Made by a program: the position numbers and the translations under genes. Shown piece after piece: positions 1 through 8,826 of a DNA stretch of 64,000 nucleotides. How positions within the stretch are numbered: the stretch's first letter is position 1; every line of letters starts with the position of its first letter. Source of the DNA: Amycolatopsis nivea (GTDB lineage Bacteria; Actinomycetota; Actinomycetes; Mycobacteriales; Pseudonocardiaceae); NCBI RefSeq assembly GCF_004522235.1, contig NZ_SDLT01000023.1:62270-126269 (forward strand). The letters are read 5' to 3'. The notes under the pieces are model-generated. The model made no database searches. It was not told the DNA's origin and saw only the letters and a list, made by a program, of their open reading frames with translations.

Positions 1-63
1 CGGGTCGGGAAGGCTGGGCTGGCTGTCGGCAGGCGGGCCGGTCGGGCGGAAGCGCGGTGTGCG

Positions 64-118
64 GTCTGTGAGGGACCCCTTGAGGGAATCTGATTCCCTC
101 AAGGGGCCCCTCACGGAC
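64..118. repeat. Long near-perfect inverted repeat
   Basis: Two 27-base arms (64-90 and 92-118) are complementary except at two positions, around a single central base. The core reads CCCCTTGAGGGAATC on one arm. It lies in the non-coding left end of the window. It could act as a bidirectional terminator, but its length and near-symmetry also fit a dispersed palindromic repeat. I recall similar elements in Amycolatopsis genomes, which I cannot verify here. Confidence 0.7.
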
Positions 119-242
119 TCACGGATACGGTCAGACGGATATCAGTCGGGCATTTCGGCGGGTTTGGTGTCCTGTGCGGACAGTCCGCAGGCCGAAGCCG
201 CCCAGCTTAAGTCCCTGGCATTGACGAGAAAACCTCAGTGAA

Positions 243-270
243 GGGGGCACGCCCGGCCGGGTGCGCCCCT
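243..270. terminator. G/C-rich hairpin after the inositol operon
   Basis: An imperfect inverted repeat (GGGGGCACGCCCGG paired with CCGGGTGCGCCCC) lies 11 bases beyond the stop codon of the last inositol-operon gene, which is read on the minus strand. No T-run follows, as is usual for actinomycete terminators. Confidence 0.5.
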
Positions 271-280
271 TCGTCGTGGT

Positions 281-1774
281 TCAGTTAGCAGTCGGGAAGT
301 TGAACGCCGCCCCGTGCGCCTCGGTCTCCGGCCACCGCGTGGTGACTACCTTGGCGCGCGTGTAGAACCGCACTCCGGCCGGGCCGTGGATCGGGCTGTC
401 GCCGATGAGGGAGTCCTTCCAGCCGCCGAACGAGTAGTACGACATCGGGACCGGAATGGGCACGTTGACGCCGATCATGCCGACATGCACGCCGCGCTGG
501 AAGCGGCGGGCCGCTTCGCCGCTGCCGGTGAAGATGGCGGTGCCGTTGCCGTACGGGTTGGCGTTGATGAGCGCGATCGCCTCGTCCACCGTGGACACTC
601 GGACGACCGCGAGCACAGGGCCGAAGATTTCCTCGCGGTAGGCCTGCATTTCGGTGGTCACGTGGTCCAAAAGGGACGGTCCGACGAAGAAGCCTTCCTC
701 GTGTCCGTCGACCGAGCGGCCGCGTCCGTCGACCACCACGGTCGCGCCTTCTTCGGCGCCGCGGGCGACGGCGTCGACCACGCGGTCCCGCGCGGCGGCG
801 GTGACGACCGGGCCCATGTCGTTCGTGGCGTCGGAGCCGGGGCCGACCTTGACCTCGCGGGCCTTGCGTTCCAGCACGCCGATCAGCCGGTCGCCTGCGT
901 CGCCGACCGCGACCGCGACGGAGATCGCCATGCACCGCTGTCCGGCGGAGCCGAACGCGGCGGCGGTGAGGTGGTTGGCGGCGTATTCGAGGTCGGCGTC
1001 GGGCAGCACGACGGCGTGGTTCTTCGCGCCGCCGAGGGCTTGGACGCGTTTGCCGGTCGCGGTGCCGCGCTCGTGCACGTACTTGGCGATCGGCGTGGAG
1101 CCGACGAACGACACCGCGGACACGTCCGGGTGGTCCAGCAGGGCGTCGACCGCGACTTTGTCGCCGTGCACGACGTTGAACACGCCGTCGGGCAGGCCGG
1201 CTTCGGCGTAGAGCTGCGCGACCAGGTTGGACGCGGACGGGTCGCGTTCGCTGGGCTTGAGCACGAAGGTGTTGCCCGCGGCGATGGCGACCGGGTGCAT
1301 CCAGAGCGGCACCATGATCGGGAAGTTGAACGGGGTGATGCCCGCGACGACGCCGAGCGGCTGGCGGAAGTCGTGCACGTCGACGCCGCGGGAGACCTGG
1401 TCGGAGAAGCTGCCCTTGAGCGCGTCGGCGATGCCGCAGGCGTATTCGACGACCTCGCGGCCGCGCACGATCTCCCCGCGCGCGTCGTCGACGACCTTGC
1501 CGTGTTCGCTGGAGATGACGCGGGCGAGTTCGTCCTCGTGCTTGACCAGCAGTTCGCGGAAGGCGAAGAGGATCCGGGTGCGCTGGGTGAGCGAGGATTC
1601 GCTCCAGGACTCGGCGGCCTTCGCGGCGGCGGCGACGGCGGTGTCCACGTCGGCCGATTCGGCGAGCAGGACGGCGGACTGCTGCTTGCCGGTGGCGGGG
1701 TCGTAGACCGGTGCGGTGCGGGTGGAACCGGCGGGGGTCGAGACGCCGTTGATCCAGTGTTCGATGGTGTTCAC
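281..1774 (-). CDS. mmsA: Methylmalonate-semialdehyde dehydrogenase (acylating)
   Basis: This 497-residue enzyme of the aldehyde dehydrogenase superfamily oxidises malonic or methylmalonic semialdehyde to acetyl-CoA or propionyl-CoA with NAD and CoA. It is the last step of myo-inositol breakdown (IolA) and also serves valine catabolism. The nucleophile cysteine is in GSAGQRCMAIS at about residue 285, and the cofactor region has the family PFNFPIMVP and FVLKPSERDPS motifs. The GTG start at 1774 is chosen because GAGGAG lies five bases upstream and the protein then begins NTIEHWING, as homologues do. The frame stays open far upstream inside iolD, but that part is not homologous. It is the distal gene of the minus-strand inositol operon, 23 bases after iolD. 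Confidence 0.93.
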   Translation of the reverse strand: MNTIEHWINGVSTPAGSTRTAPVYDPATGKQQSAVLLAESADVDTAVAAAAKAAESWSESSLTQRTRILFAFRELLVKHEDELARVISSEHGKVVDDARGEIVRGREVVEYACGIADALKGSFSDQVSRGVDVHDFRQPLGVVAGITPFNFPIMVPLWMHPVAIAAGNTFVLKPSERDPSASNLVAQLYAEAGLPDGVFNVVHGDKVAVDALLDHPDVSAVSFVGSTPIAKYVHERGTATGKRVQALGGAKNHAVVLPDADLEYAANHLTAAAFGSAGQRCMAISVAVAVGDAGDRLIGVLERKAREVKVGPGSDATNDMGPVVTAAARDRVVDAVARGAEEGATVVVDGRGRSVDGHEEGFFVGPSLLDHVTTEMQAYREEIFGPVLAVVRVSTVDEAIALINANPYGNGTAIFTGSGEAARRFQRGVHVGMIGVNVPIPVPMSYYSFGGWKDSLIGDSPIHGPAGVRFYTRAKVVTTRWPETEAHGAAFNFPTAN

Positions 1775-1797
1775 TTCGCTCCTCGTCGAGAGGTCGG

Positions 1798-3663
1798 TCA
1801 GAGGTACGGGCGCTGTTTGCGTTTGACGTCGGCGTAGGTTTCGCGCGCCGCTCGGGTGGAGTCCAGGTCGGACACTTCGCTGACCGGCACGTCCCACCAC
1901 GCCGATCCGGGCGGGTTGGGGCCGTGCAGGTCGGTTTCGACGTGCACAACGGTGGTCGTGGAGTTCGCCTTGGCCTGTTTCACCGCGGCTCGGAACTCGT
2001 CCACAGTGGACGCTCGGAGCACGGTCGCGCCGAGGCTGGCGGCGTTGGCGGCGAGGTCCACGGGCAGTACCCCGCCCTCCAGCAGGCCGTTGTCGGCACG
2101 GTACCGGTAGGAAGTGCCGAATCGTTGTGAGCCAAGGGATTCCGACAGCGATCCGATCGAGGCGAACCCGTGGTTCTGCACGAGCACGATGATCACCTTG
2201 AGCCCTTCGGCGACCATCGTGACGATTTCCTGCGCCATCATCAGGTACGAGCCGTCGCCGACGAGCACGACCACTTCCCGGTCGGGCGCGGCCATTTTCG
2301 CGCCGACGCCCGCGGCGACCTCGTAGCCCATGCACGAGTAGGCGTATTCGACGTGGTAGGCCTTCGGATCCCGGGCCCGCCAGAGCATCTGCAGGTCGCC
2401 CGGCATCGATCCGGCGGCGTTGATGACCACGTCGCGGTCGTCCAGTTCGCTGTTGAGCGCGCCGAGGATCTCGGTCTGCGCGGGCAGCGGCTGGTGCCCG
2501 ACGGCGAAGCAGTCGTCCGCGGTGCGGTTCCACTCGTCGGCCAGCAGCCGCGCCCGGGTCCGGTACGCGTCGTCGACCTGCCATCCGGCGAGGGCTTCGT
2601 GCAGTGCGGTGATGCCGCGTTTCGCGTCCGCCAGCACCATTTCCGCGGAATGCTTCGCGGCGTCGAGGCGCGCGACGTTGAGGTTCACGAACTGCACGCC
2701 CGGATTGCCGAACACGGTGTGGGACGCGGTGGTGAAGTCGCTGTAGCGGGTGCCGATGCCGAGCACGACGTCGGCTTCCGCGGCGAGCGCGTTGGCGGCG
2801 GACGTGCCGGTGGAGCCGATGCCGCCGACCGCGCTCGGATGGTCCCACGGGACCGCGCCCTTGCCCGCGTGCGTGTCGGCGACGGGAATCCCCGTGGCGG
2901 CGGCGAACGCGCGCAGTTCTTCCCAAGCCTCGGAGTACACGACGCCGCCGCCCGCGACGATCAGCGGGGCCTTCGCGGCGCGCAGCAGGTCCACGGCGCG
3001 GCCGAGTGCTTCCGGTTCGGGCACCGGGCGGTCGATGTGCCAGACGCGGCGGCGGAAGAACTCCTCGGGCCAGTCGTAGGCTTCGGCTTGGACGTCCTGC
3101 GGCAGCGCGAGCGTGACCGCGCCGGTCTCGACCGGGTCGGTCAGCACGCGCATGGCGGCGAGGGCGGCGGAGATCAGCTGTTCGGGCCGGGTGATCCGGT
3201 CGAAGTACTTCGACACCGGGCGGAACGCGTCGTTGACCGTGACGTCGCCGCCGCGGGTGTCCTCCAGCTGTTGCAGCACCGGGTCGGGGCCGCGGGTGGC
3301 GAACATGTCGCTGGGCAGCAGCAGGACCGGGACCCGGTTCGTGGTGGCGAGGGCGGCTCCGGTGATCATGTTCGTCGAGCCGGGGCCGGTGGACGCGGTG
3401 CAGGCGAAGGCCTGGAGCCGATTGCGCATTTTCGCGAACGCGGTCGCGGCGTGGACCTGGCCCTGTTCGTTGCGCGCGAGGTAGTACGGCAGGTCGTCGG
3501 AGCCGGTGCGGGCGGCCTGCAGCAGCGCTTGGCCGATCCCGGCGACGTTGCCGTGCCCGAAGATCCCGAAACAGCCGGGGATCAGCCGGCGTTCGACGCC
3601 GTCGCGCTCGGAGTACTGGTTGGCCAGGAACCGCACCAGGGCTTGCGCGGTGGTGAGCCTCAT
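1798..3663 (-). CDS. iolD: 3D-(3,5/4)-trihydroxycyclohexane-1,2-dione hydrolase (IolD)
   Basis: A 621-residue thiamine-diphosphate enzyme that opens the cyclohexane ring of the inositol intermediate to 5-deoxy-D-glucuronate. It has the three-domain acetolactate-synthase-like layout: an N-terminal Pyr domain with the catalytic glutamate region, a middle domain, and a C-terminal PP domain with the GDGS...N type ThDP/Mg motif (VVLVGDGSYLMM, then VQNHGFASIG). The ATG at 3663 overlaps the iolB stop as ATGA, which fixes the start and implies translational coupling. Family length is about 620-640 residues, so the gene is complete. Confidence 0.95.
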   Translation of the reverse strand: MRLTTAQALVRFLANQYSERDGVERRLIPGCFGIFGHGNVAGIGQALLQAARTGSDDLPYYLARNEQGQVHAATAFAKMRNRLQAFACTASTGPGSTNMITGAALATTNRVPVLLLPSDMFATRGPDPVLQQLEDTRGGDVTVNDAFRPVSKYFDRITRPEQLISAALAAMRVLTDPVETGAVTLALPQDVQAEAYDWPEEFFRRRVWHIDRPVPEPEALGRAVDLLRAAKAPLIVAGGGVVYSEAWEELRAFAAATGIPVADTHAGKGAVPWDHPSAVGGIGSTGTSAANALAAEADVVLGIGTRYSDFTTASHTVFGNPGVQFVNLNVARLDAAKHSAEMVLADAKRGITALHEALAGWQVDDAYRTRARLLADEWNRTADDCFAVGHQPLPAQTEILGALNSELDDRDVVINAAGSMPGDLQMLWRARDPKAYHVEYAYSCMGYEVAAGVGAKMAAPDREVVVLVGDGSYLMMAQEIVTMVAEGLKVIIVLVQNHGFASIGSLSESLGSQRFGTSYRYRADNGLLEGGVLPVDLAANAASLGATVLRASTVDEFRAAVKQAKANSTTTVVHVETDLHGPNPPGSAWWDVPVSEVSDLDSTRAARETYADVKRKQRPYL

Positions 3664-4466
3664 CGTGCGCCTCCGAACGGCAGCCGAGGGTCGACGTCTT
3701 GGGATTCCCAGGTTTGGCGGACCCACGCGTGCGCGGGGTCGTCGCAGATCAGCCAGGCCCGTTCGGGTCCGGGACCGGCCATCACGTTGAGGTAGTAGAG
3801 GTCGTAGCCGGGCGCGGCCATCGACGGGCCGTGCCAGCCGTGCGGGATCAGCACGACGTCGCCGGTGCGGACCTCTTCCAGGACGTCGATCGGGCGCTCG
3901 GGAGTGCCGTAGACGCGCTGGTAGCCCATGCCGCCGCCGGCGACCTCGAAGTAGTAGATCTCCTCGAGTTCGCTTTCGCCCTCGCTCGCCTCGTCGTGCT
4001 TGTGCGGCGGATAGGACGACCAGTTCCCGCCCGGCGTAAGCACTTCGCACACGAGCAGCTGGTCGGCGTCGAAGGTGTGCGGCAGGCAGTAGTTGTTGAC
4101 CTGGCGGCTGCAGTTGCCCGCGCCGCGCAGTTCCGTCGGCACGTCGTCGGCGGGGCCGTAGCGCGCGGGCAGCCGCTTCGAGGTCTTCGCCGAGGGCAGC
4201 GCGAACCTGCCCTGTCCGGTGATCGTCGCCTCGGCATCCCTGGGCAGGTAAGCGAAATCGGTGACCGCGTCGAACACGCCGGTGCGCCCGGCCAGCTCGA
4301 ACGTCTCGCCGTCGACCGACACCGAGCAGCTGCCGGACAGCGGGAGCACGAGCGTTTCCGCGTCGCCGGTGGAGACGGTCTCGGCGCCGTCGAGTTCCAG
4401 CACGCGCAGGCCGGAGTAGCCCCATCCGGCCGATTCGGGAGTGATTTCGAGACTGAACCGGTTCAC
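3660..4466 (-). CDS. iolB: 5-deoxy-glucuronate isomerase (IolB)
   Basis: A 268-residue cupin-fold isomerase that converts 5-deoxy-D-glucuronate into 2-deoxy-5-keto-D-gluconate, the substrate of the next kinase. The metal-binding stretch WSSYPPHKHDE and the later HGWHGPS and YYLNVMAGP motifs are those of IolB. The GTG start at 4466 overlaps the upstream aldolase stop (GTGA) and follows a GGGG ribosome-binding site. The stop overlaps the iolD start by ATGA. Confidence 0.95.
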   Translation of the reverse strand: MNRFSLEITPESAGWGYSGLRVLELDGAETVSTGDAETLVLPLSGSCSVSVDGETFELAGRTGVFDAVTDFAYLPRDAEATITGQGRFALPSAKTSKRLPARYGPADDVPTELRGAGNCSRQVNNYCLPHTFDADQLLVCEVLTPGGNWSSYPPHKHDEASEGESELEEIYYFEVAGGGMGYQRVYGTPERPIDVLEEVRTGDVVLIPHGWHGPSMAAPGYDLYYLNVMAGPGPERAWLICDDPAHAWVRQTWESQDVDPRLPFGGAR

Positions 4467-5329
4467 AGCAACCCCACCGCCGTATCGACCGCCTTCGCCA
4501 CGTCGCCGTCGTGCGGATAGAGCAGCGACCGTCCGACCACGAGACCCTGCACCGTCGGCAGCGCGAGCGCCTGCTGCCAGGACGCGAACGCCGCGTCCGG
4601 GTCCTTGACCTCGCCGCCGAGCAGCACCGCGGGCAGCGTCGAGGCCGCCAGCACCCGCTCCATCTCGGCGACCACCGGCAGCTTCAGCCAGGTGTAGGCC
4701 GACGAGCGGCCGAGCCCGGAGGCGATGGTGATCGAGCGGATCACGGCGTCGGGGGAGAGGTCGTTCTTGATCCGGCCGTCGACCCATTCGGACAGGAACG
4801 GTTCGACCATCGCGACGAGTTTCCGGTCGGCGAGCGCGTCGATCGCCTTCGCGGTGTTCTCCAGGACGCTCGGCGTCGCCGGGTCGGAGAGGCAGATCCG
4901 GGTGAGCGTCTTGCCGCCGTCGAACCGCATGCGCGCGATGGTTTCCGCGTCGTAGCAGGCGAACCGGTCGTCGATCTCGAAGCTCGACCCGGCCAGCCCG
5001 GTGCGGTTCATCGACCCGATGACCGTCTTGCCGTCCAGCGCGCCGAGCAGGAGGAGGTCGTCGACGATGTCCGGGGTCGCGAGCACGCCGGTGACGCCGG
5101 GGCGTTCCAGCGCGAGGCACAGCCGCTCCAGCAGTTCGCCGCGATCGGCCATCGCCAGCGGGTCGGAGCCGACCGCGTTCGCGCCTCGCGCGGGGTGGTC
5201 CGCGGCGATGATCATCGTGCGGCCCTTGTCGTTGAACGGCGACTTGGCCCGCACGCGCACGGCAGCGGCCTCGGCGATCGCTTCGGGATCGCGCACGCGT
5301 TTGGCGACGATCCGCTCGACCGTGTTCAT
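4463..5329 (-). CDS. Cgl0159-family (beta/alpha)8 aldolase, probable inositol-pathway aldolase
   Basis: A 288-residue TIM-barrel protein of the family typified by Corynebacterium Cgl0159, found in actinobacterial inositol operons. It probably cleaves 2-deoxy-5-keto-D-gluconate 6-phosphate to dihydroxyacetone phosphate and malonic semialdehyde, the IolJ step. That function is inferred from family and context, since no classical IolJ is present. MIIAADHPARG near residue 39 and the lysine of WLKLPVV resemble class I aldolase strands. It is coupled on both sides: its start overlaps the iolC stop and its stop overlaps the iolB start. Confidence 0.85.
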   Translation of the reverse strand: MNTVERIVAKRVRDPEAIAEAAAVRVRAKSPFNDKGRTMIIAADHPARGANAVGSDPLAMADRGELLERLCLALERPGVTGVLATPDIVDDLLLLGALDGKTVIGSMNRTGLAGSSFEIDDRFACYDAETIARMRFDGGKTLTRICLSDPATPSVLENTAKAIDALADRKLVAMVEPFLSEWVDGRIKNDLSPDAVIRSITIASGLGRSSAYTWLKLPVVAEMERVLAASTLPAVLLGGEVKDPDAAFASWQQALALPTVQGLVVGRSLLYPHDGDVAKAVDTAVGLL

Positions 5330-6273
5330 TCGTTTCCTCCGAGCTTGCGCAGTACCTGGTCTTCGGTGGGCATGGCGTCCGAACAGGACAGTTGGCCCGC
5401 CACATGCGAGCCGGCCGCGTTCGCGAACCGCATCACCCGCGCGGTGTCCCAGCCGGACAGCAGGCCATGCACCAGCGCGCCGCCGAACGCGTCGCCCGCG
5501 CCGAGACCGTTGACGACCTCCACCGGCACCGGCGGCACCTCGACCTCGCCGGTGTCGTCCACCGCGAGCACGCCCTTCGGGCCCTGCTTCACCACGGCGA
5601 GCGAGACCCCCTTGTCCCGCAACGCTTTCGCCGCCTCCCGAGGTTCGCGGACGGCGACCGCGGTGTCGCATTCGTCGAGGTTGCCGACCGCGACCGTGAC
5701 GTGTTCGAGCGCCTTGCCGACCCATTCCCGGGCCTGCTCGCGCGAGTCCCAGAACATCGGCCGGTAGTCGAGGTCCAGCACCGTGATCCCCCTGCGGCCA
5801 CGGGCCTCCAGCGCCGCCAGCGTCGCCGAACGGCTCGGTTCCTGCGACAGCCCGGTCACCGTCACCCAGAACACCTTCGCCGCGCGGATCGCGTCGAAGT
5901 CGAGTTCGCCGGCGGAAATGTCGAGATCGGGCGCCTTCGGGAAACGGTAGAAGTAGAGCGGGAAATCGTCCGGCGGGAAGATCTCGCAGAACGTCACCGG
6001 CGTCGGCAGTTGCGGCGACGTCCCGACGAACCGGTCGTCCACGCCGTATCCGGCGAGCGCGCGGTGCAGGAACCGGCCGAACGGATCGTCGCCGGTCTTG
6101 GTGATCACCGCCGAGGCCCGGCCGTACCGGGCGGCGGCGACCGCGACGTTGGTCGCGCTGCCGCCGAGATACTTGCCGAACGAGGTGACGTCTTCCAGCC
6201 CGACGCCGATCTGCTCGGGGTAGACGTCCACCCCGATCCGGCCCATCGTGACGAGGTCGAACCCCGTGGTCAT
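5326..6273 (-). CDS. iolC: 5-dehydro-2-deoxygluconokinase (IolC)
   Basis: A 315-residue PfkB/ribokinase-family sugar kinase that phosphorylates 2-deoxy-5-keto-D-gluconate. It shows the N-terminal family signature GGSATNVAVAAARYG (about residues 37-51) and the C-terminal signature with the catalytic aspartate, NGLGAGDAFGGALVHG (about 250-265). It is the first gene of the minus-strand inositol operon. Its promoter must lie in the 119-base gap shared with the divergent GntR regulator. The ATGA overlap with the next gene shows coupling. Confidence 0.95.
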   Translation of the reverse strand: MTTGFDLVTMGRIGVDVYPEQIGVGLEDVTSFGKYLGGSATNVAVAAARYGRASAVITKTGDDPFGRFLHRALAGYGVDDRFVGTSPQLPTPVTFCEIFPPDDFPLYFYRFPKAPDLDISAGELDFDAIRAAKVFWVTVTGLSQEPSRSATLAALEARGRRGITVLDLDYRPMFWDSREQAREWVGKALEHVTVAVGNLDECDTAVAVREPREAAKALRDKGVSLAVVKQGPKGVLAVDDTGEVEVPPVPVEVVNGLGAGDAFGGALVHGLLSGWDTARVMRFANAAGSHVAGQLSCSDAMPTEDQVLRKLGGNE

Positions 6274-6329
6274 CGTCGCGTCCTCCTGCCTGCCGCGGTG
6301 GCTCCGCCCTCTGACAGTGCAGGACCCCG

Positions 6330-6365
6330 AGGGACTTTGTCAAGACATATGGACATTAGGTCATC
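6330..6365. promoter_or_regulatory. Candidate operator/promoter between iolC and the GntR regulator
   Basis: In the divergent gap, two adjacent 8-base direct repeats occur: GACATATG (6344-6351) and GACATTAG (6352-6359). On the minus strand a perfect TTGACA (6343-6338) could be the -35 box of the iolC operon, so a protein bound to the repeats would abut it. Binding by the neighbouring GntR protein is inference. Confidence 0.4.
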
Positions 6366-6392
6366 GGCACCTGAGTCGGTAGGCTCCCGAGG

Positions 6393-7151
6393 ATGAACGC
6401 CAGCCCGGCTTGGGACCCCGCGCGCGAGATCGCGGTGGATCCGGCCAGCCCCGAACCGCTGTACTTCCAGGTCGCGCGTCAGCTGCACGCCGCGATCGAG
6501 GACGGCCGCCTGCCGGCGGGCGCGCGGCTGGCGAACGAACTGGACCTCGCGGCCGGGCTGCGGCTGTCCCGTCCCACGGTCCGCCAGGCCATCCAGTCGC
6601 TGGTCAACCAGGGGTTGCTGGTGCGCAAGCGCGGGGTCGGCACCCAGGTGGTGCGCACGAAAGTCACCCGTCCGCTGCGGCTGAGCAGCCTGTACGACGA
6701 CCTCGCCGGGCTGGGCGGAGCGCCGGAGACGACGGTGCTGTGCAACCGCGTGGAGGATGCCGACGCGGAGGCCGCCGGGCTGCTGGAAGCCCCGGGGCTG
6801 ACGCGCGTGCGCCGGTTGAAGCGGATCCGTTCGACGGGCGGCGAGCCGCTCGCGGTGATGAACAACTACCTCCCGGACGGCCTGATCGACCCGTCGGACG
6901 ACGACCTGCGGGGGAAGGGCCTGTATCAGCTGCTGCGCGGGACCGGGCTGCGCCTGCACTCCGCGCAGCAGAACATCGGCGCCCGCCTCGCGACCGCCGA
7001 GGACGCCGAACTCCTCGACGAGAAGCCGGGGGCCGCGTTGCTGACCATGCAGCGCACGACCTACGACGAGACGGGCCGGGTCGTCGAGTACGGATGGCAT
7101 GTGTACCGGGCTTCGCGGTACTCGTTCAACCTCTCCCTGGCGAATTCCTGA
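6393..7151 (+). CDS. GntR-family transcriptional regulator with UTRA domain, probable inositol-operon regulator
   Basis: A 252-residue HutC-type regulator. The winged helix occupies about residues 22-88 (LYFQVARQLHAAIEDG through QGLLVRKRGVGT) and the UTRA ligand domain about 100-245, ending RASRYSFNLSL. It is divergent from iolC, so it most likely represses the inositol operon and responds to a pathway intermediate; this is inference from position. A GAGG directly abuts the ATG, so the message may be leaderless or weakly initiated. Confidence 0.88.
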   Translation: MNASPAWDPAREIAVDPASPEPLYFQVARQLHAAIEDGRLPAGARLANELDLAAGLRLSRPTVRQAIQSLVNQGLLVRKRGVGTQVVRTKVTRPLRLSSLYDDLAGLGGAPETTVLCNRVEDADAEAAGLLEAPGLTRVRRLKRIRSTGGEPLAVMNNYLPDGLIDPSDDDLRGKGLYQLLRGTGLRLHSAQQNIGARLATAEDAELLDEKPGAALLTMQRTTYDETGRVVEYGWHVYRASRYSFNLSLANS

Positions 7152-7154
7152 CGC

Positions 7155-7175
7155 GACTGTCCATTCCGGACAGTC
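7155..7175. promoter_or_regulatory. Palindrome downstream of the GntR gene
   Basis: GACTGTCC and GGACAGTC are perfect 8-base arms around ATTCC, four bases after the GntR stop codon and about 185 bases before the permease start. It may be an operator for the amine genes or a short terminator. No T-run follows. Confidence 0.35.
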
Positions 7176-7358
7176 CGGCGGCCGGGGGCGAAACCGGTCT
7201 TCGCGATACCCCTGGCGAGACAGCGGGATTCATCGCCAGCGTGCATGAATCCGCGAAACTATCCACTTGACAAGTTCTGGGTCTGGCGCTGAAGGTTGTC
7301 GGCAACACCAGCGGCGCCGGCGCAGGCGCCGCCGAGCCGTTCCCGGCGGAGGCGCTCA

Positions 7359-8798
7359 ATGTCGAACGCGCAAGTCCAGCACCAGACCGATCTCAAGCGG
7401 AACGCTTTCGGCGTTCCCGGAATCCTGTTCTTCGTCCTGTCGGCGCAAGCGCCGCTGACGAGCATCGTGGGCGCGGCCGCGCTCGCCGTGGCGCTCGGGG
7501 ACGGGGCGGGCGCACCCGGCGCCTATCTCGTCGTCGGCGTCGTGATCGTGCTGTTCGCGGTCGGGTTCACCACGATCACGCGGCACGTGGACACCCGCGG
7601 CGGCTTTTTCGCCGTGATCAAGGCGGGGCTCGGCCGTCGCGCGGGCTCCGGCGGATCCGCGCTGGCCCTGCTGTCCTACAACGCGATCCAGATCGCGATG
7701 TACGGCCTGTTCGGGGCCAGCCTGTCCGGGCTGCTGTCCCGGCACGCGGGCATTTCCGTGCCGTGGTGGGCCTGCGTCGCGGGCGCGATCGCTGTCGTGT
7801 GGTTCCTCGGCTCGCGCAAGATCGAACTCGGCGCCCGCGTGCTCGCCGTGCTCGTGGCGTTCGAATTGCTGCTGTTGGCCGGGTTCGCCGTCGGCGTGGT
7901 CGTCACCAAGGGATGGTCCGCTTTGGACGTTCCCGCGAGCTTCGGCCCGAAAGCGGTGCTGGCCGGCGCGCCCGGAGTCGCGATCATGTTCGCGATCGCG
8001 TCGATGTTCGGATTCGAATCGACGGCGATCTACTCGGGCGAGGCGAAGGACCCGCGGCGCACCGTGCCCCGCGCGACCTACATCGCGGTCGTCCTGATCG
8101 CGGTGTTCCTCGCGTTCCTGACCTGGACGCTGGTCTGCTTCTACGGCGCGGGGCAGGCGCAGGAGGCGGCGCGGACGGCGCTGCAGACCGACCCCGCTTC
8201 CTTCGCGGTGACGCCGCTCAACAGCGTGCTGGGGGAGTGGGCGGGGACCGCGGCCGACGTGCTGCTCTCGACGTCGCTGTTCGCCGGGATCCTGTCCTTC
8301 CACAACATGATCACGCGCTATTTCCACACCATGGCGGGGCACAGCCTGTTCCCGCCGATCCTGGAGCGCACCAACCGGCACCAGGCCCCGGCCGCGGCCT
8401 CGCTGGCGCAGTCGCTGCTGGCCGCGGTGGTGGTGCTGCCCTTCGCAGCGGCCGGGATGGACCCGGTCAACCAGCTGTTCAGCTGGCTGTCCGGGCTGGC
8501 CGTCGCGACGCTCGTGGTGCTGTACACGCTCACCTCGGCGGCGGTCATCGGCTACTTCCGGCGCACCCGCGCCGAACGCAATCTCTGGACCACACTGCTC
8601 GCGCCGGCCCTCTCCGCCGTGCTGATGCTCGGGATCCTCAGCCAGGTGGTGCGCAACTTCGGAGTGCTCACCGGAGGCAGCGCGACGACCGTGTGGCTGC
8701 TGCTGGCCATCGTGCCCGTCGTGTTCGCCGCCGGGCTCCTGCGCTCGCCCCGGACAGTGCCGCGCGGCGCTCCGGACCCGGCTGCCGAACCCGTCTGA
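7359..8798 (+). CDS. APC-superfamily amino acid/amine permease
   Basis: A 479-residue integral membrane transporter with about 12-14 hydrophobic helices spread through the whole length. The first helix starts GILFFVLSAQAPLTS, and the conserved GFESTAIYSGEAKDP loop of the family is at about residues 218-232. The ATG at 7359 is preferred because GGAGG lies six bases before it; an in-frame ATG 63 bases earlier lacks one. It stands 28 bases before the copper amine oxidase gene, so it very likely imports the amine substrate of that enzyme. The exact substrate cannot be read from the sequence. Confidence 0.88.
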   Translation: MSNAQVQHQTDLKRNAFGVPGILFFVLSAQAPLTSIVGAAALAVALGDGAGAPGAYLVVGVVIVLFAVGFTTITRHVDTRGGFFAVIKAGLGRRAGSGGSALALLSYNAIQIAMYGLFGASLSGLLSRHAGISVPWWACVAGAIAVVWFLGSRKIELGARVLAVLVAFELLLLAGFAVGVVVTKGWSALDVPASFGPKAVLAGAPGVAIMFAIASMFGFESTAIYSGEAKDPRRTVPRATYIAVVLIAVFLAFLTWTLVCFYGAGQAQEAARTALQTDPASFAVTPLNSVLGEWAGTAADVLLSTSLFAGILSFHNMITRYFHTMAGHSLFPPILERTNRHQAPAAASLAQSLLAAVVVLPFAAAGMDPVNQLFSWLSGLAVATLVVLYTLTSAAVIGYFRRTRAERNLWTTLLAPALSAVLMLGILSQVVRNFGVLTGGSATTVWLLLAIVPVVFAAGLLRSPRTVPRGAPDPAAEPV

Positions 8799-8826
8799 CT
8801 TCTTCCCTCTGACCAAGGAAAGGCTT

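Noticed and set aside
314..1837. Long plus-strand open frame opposite mmsA
   Set aside because: Antisense shadow of a clear aldehyde dehydrogenase gene; arginine/valine/aspartate-rich composition without motifs, as expected from high-GC third-position bias.
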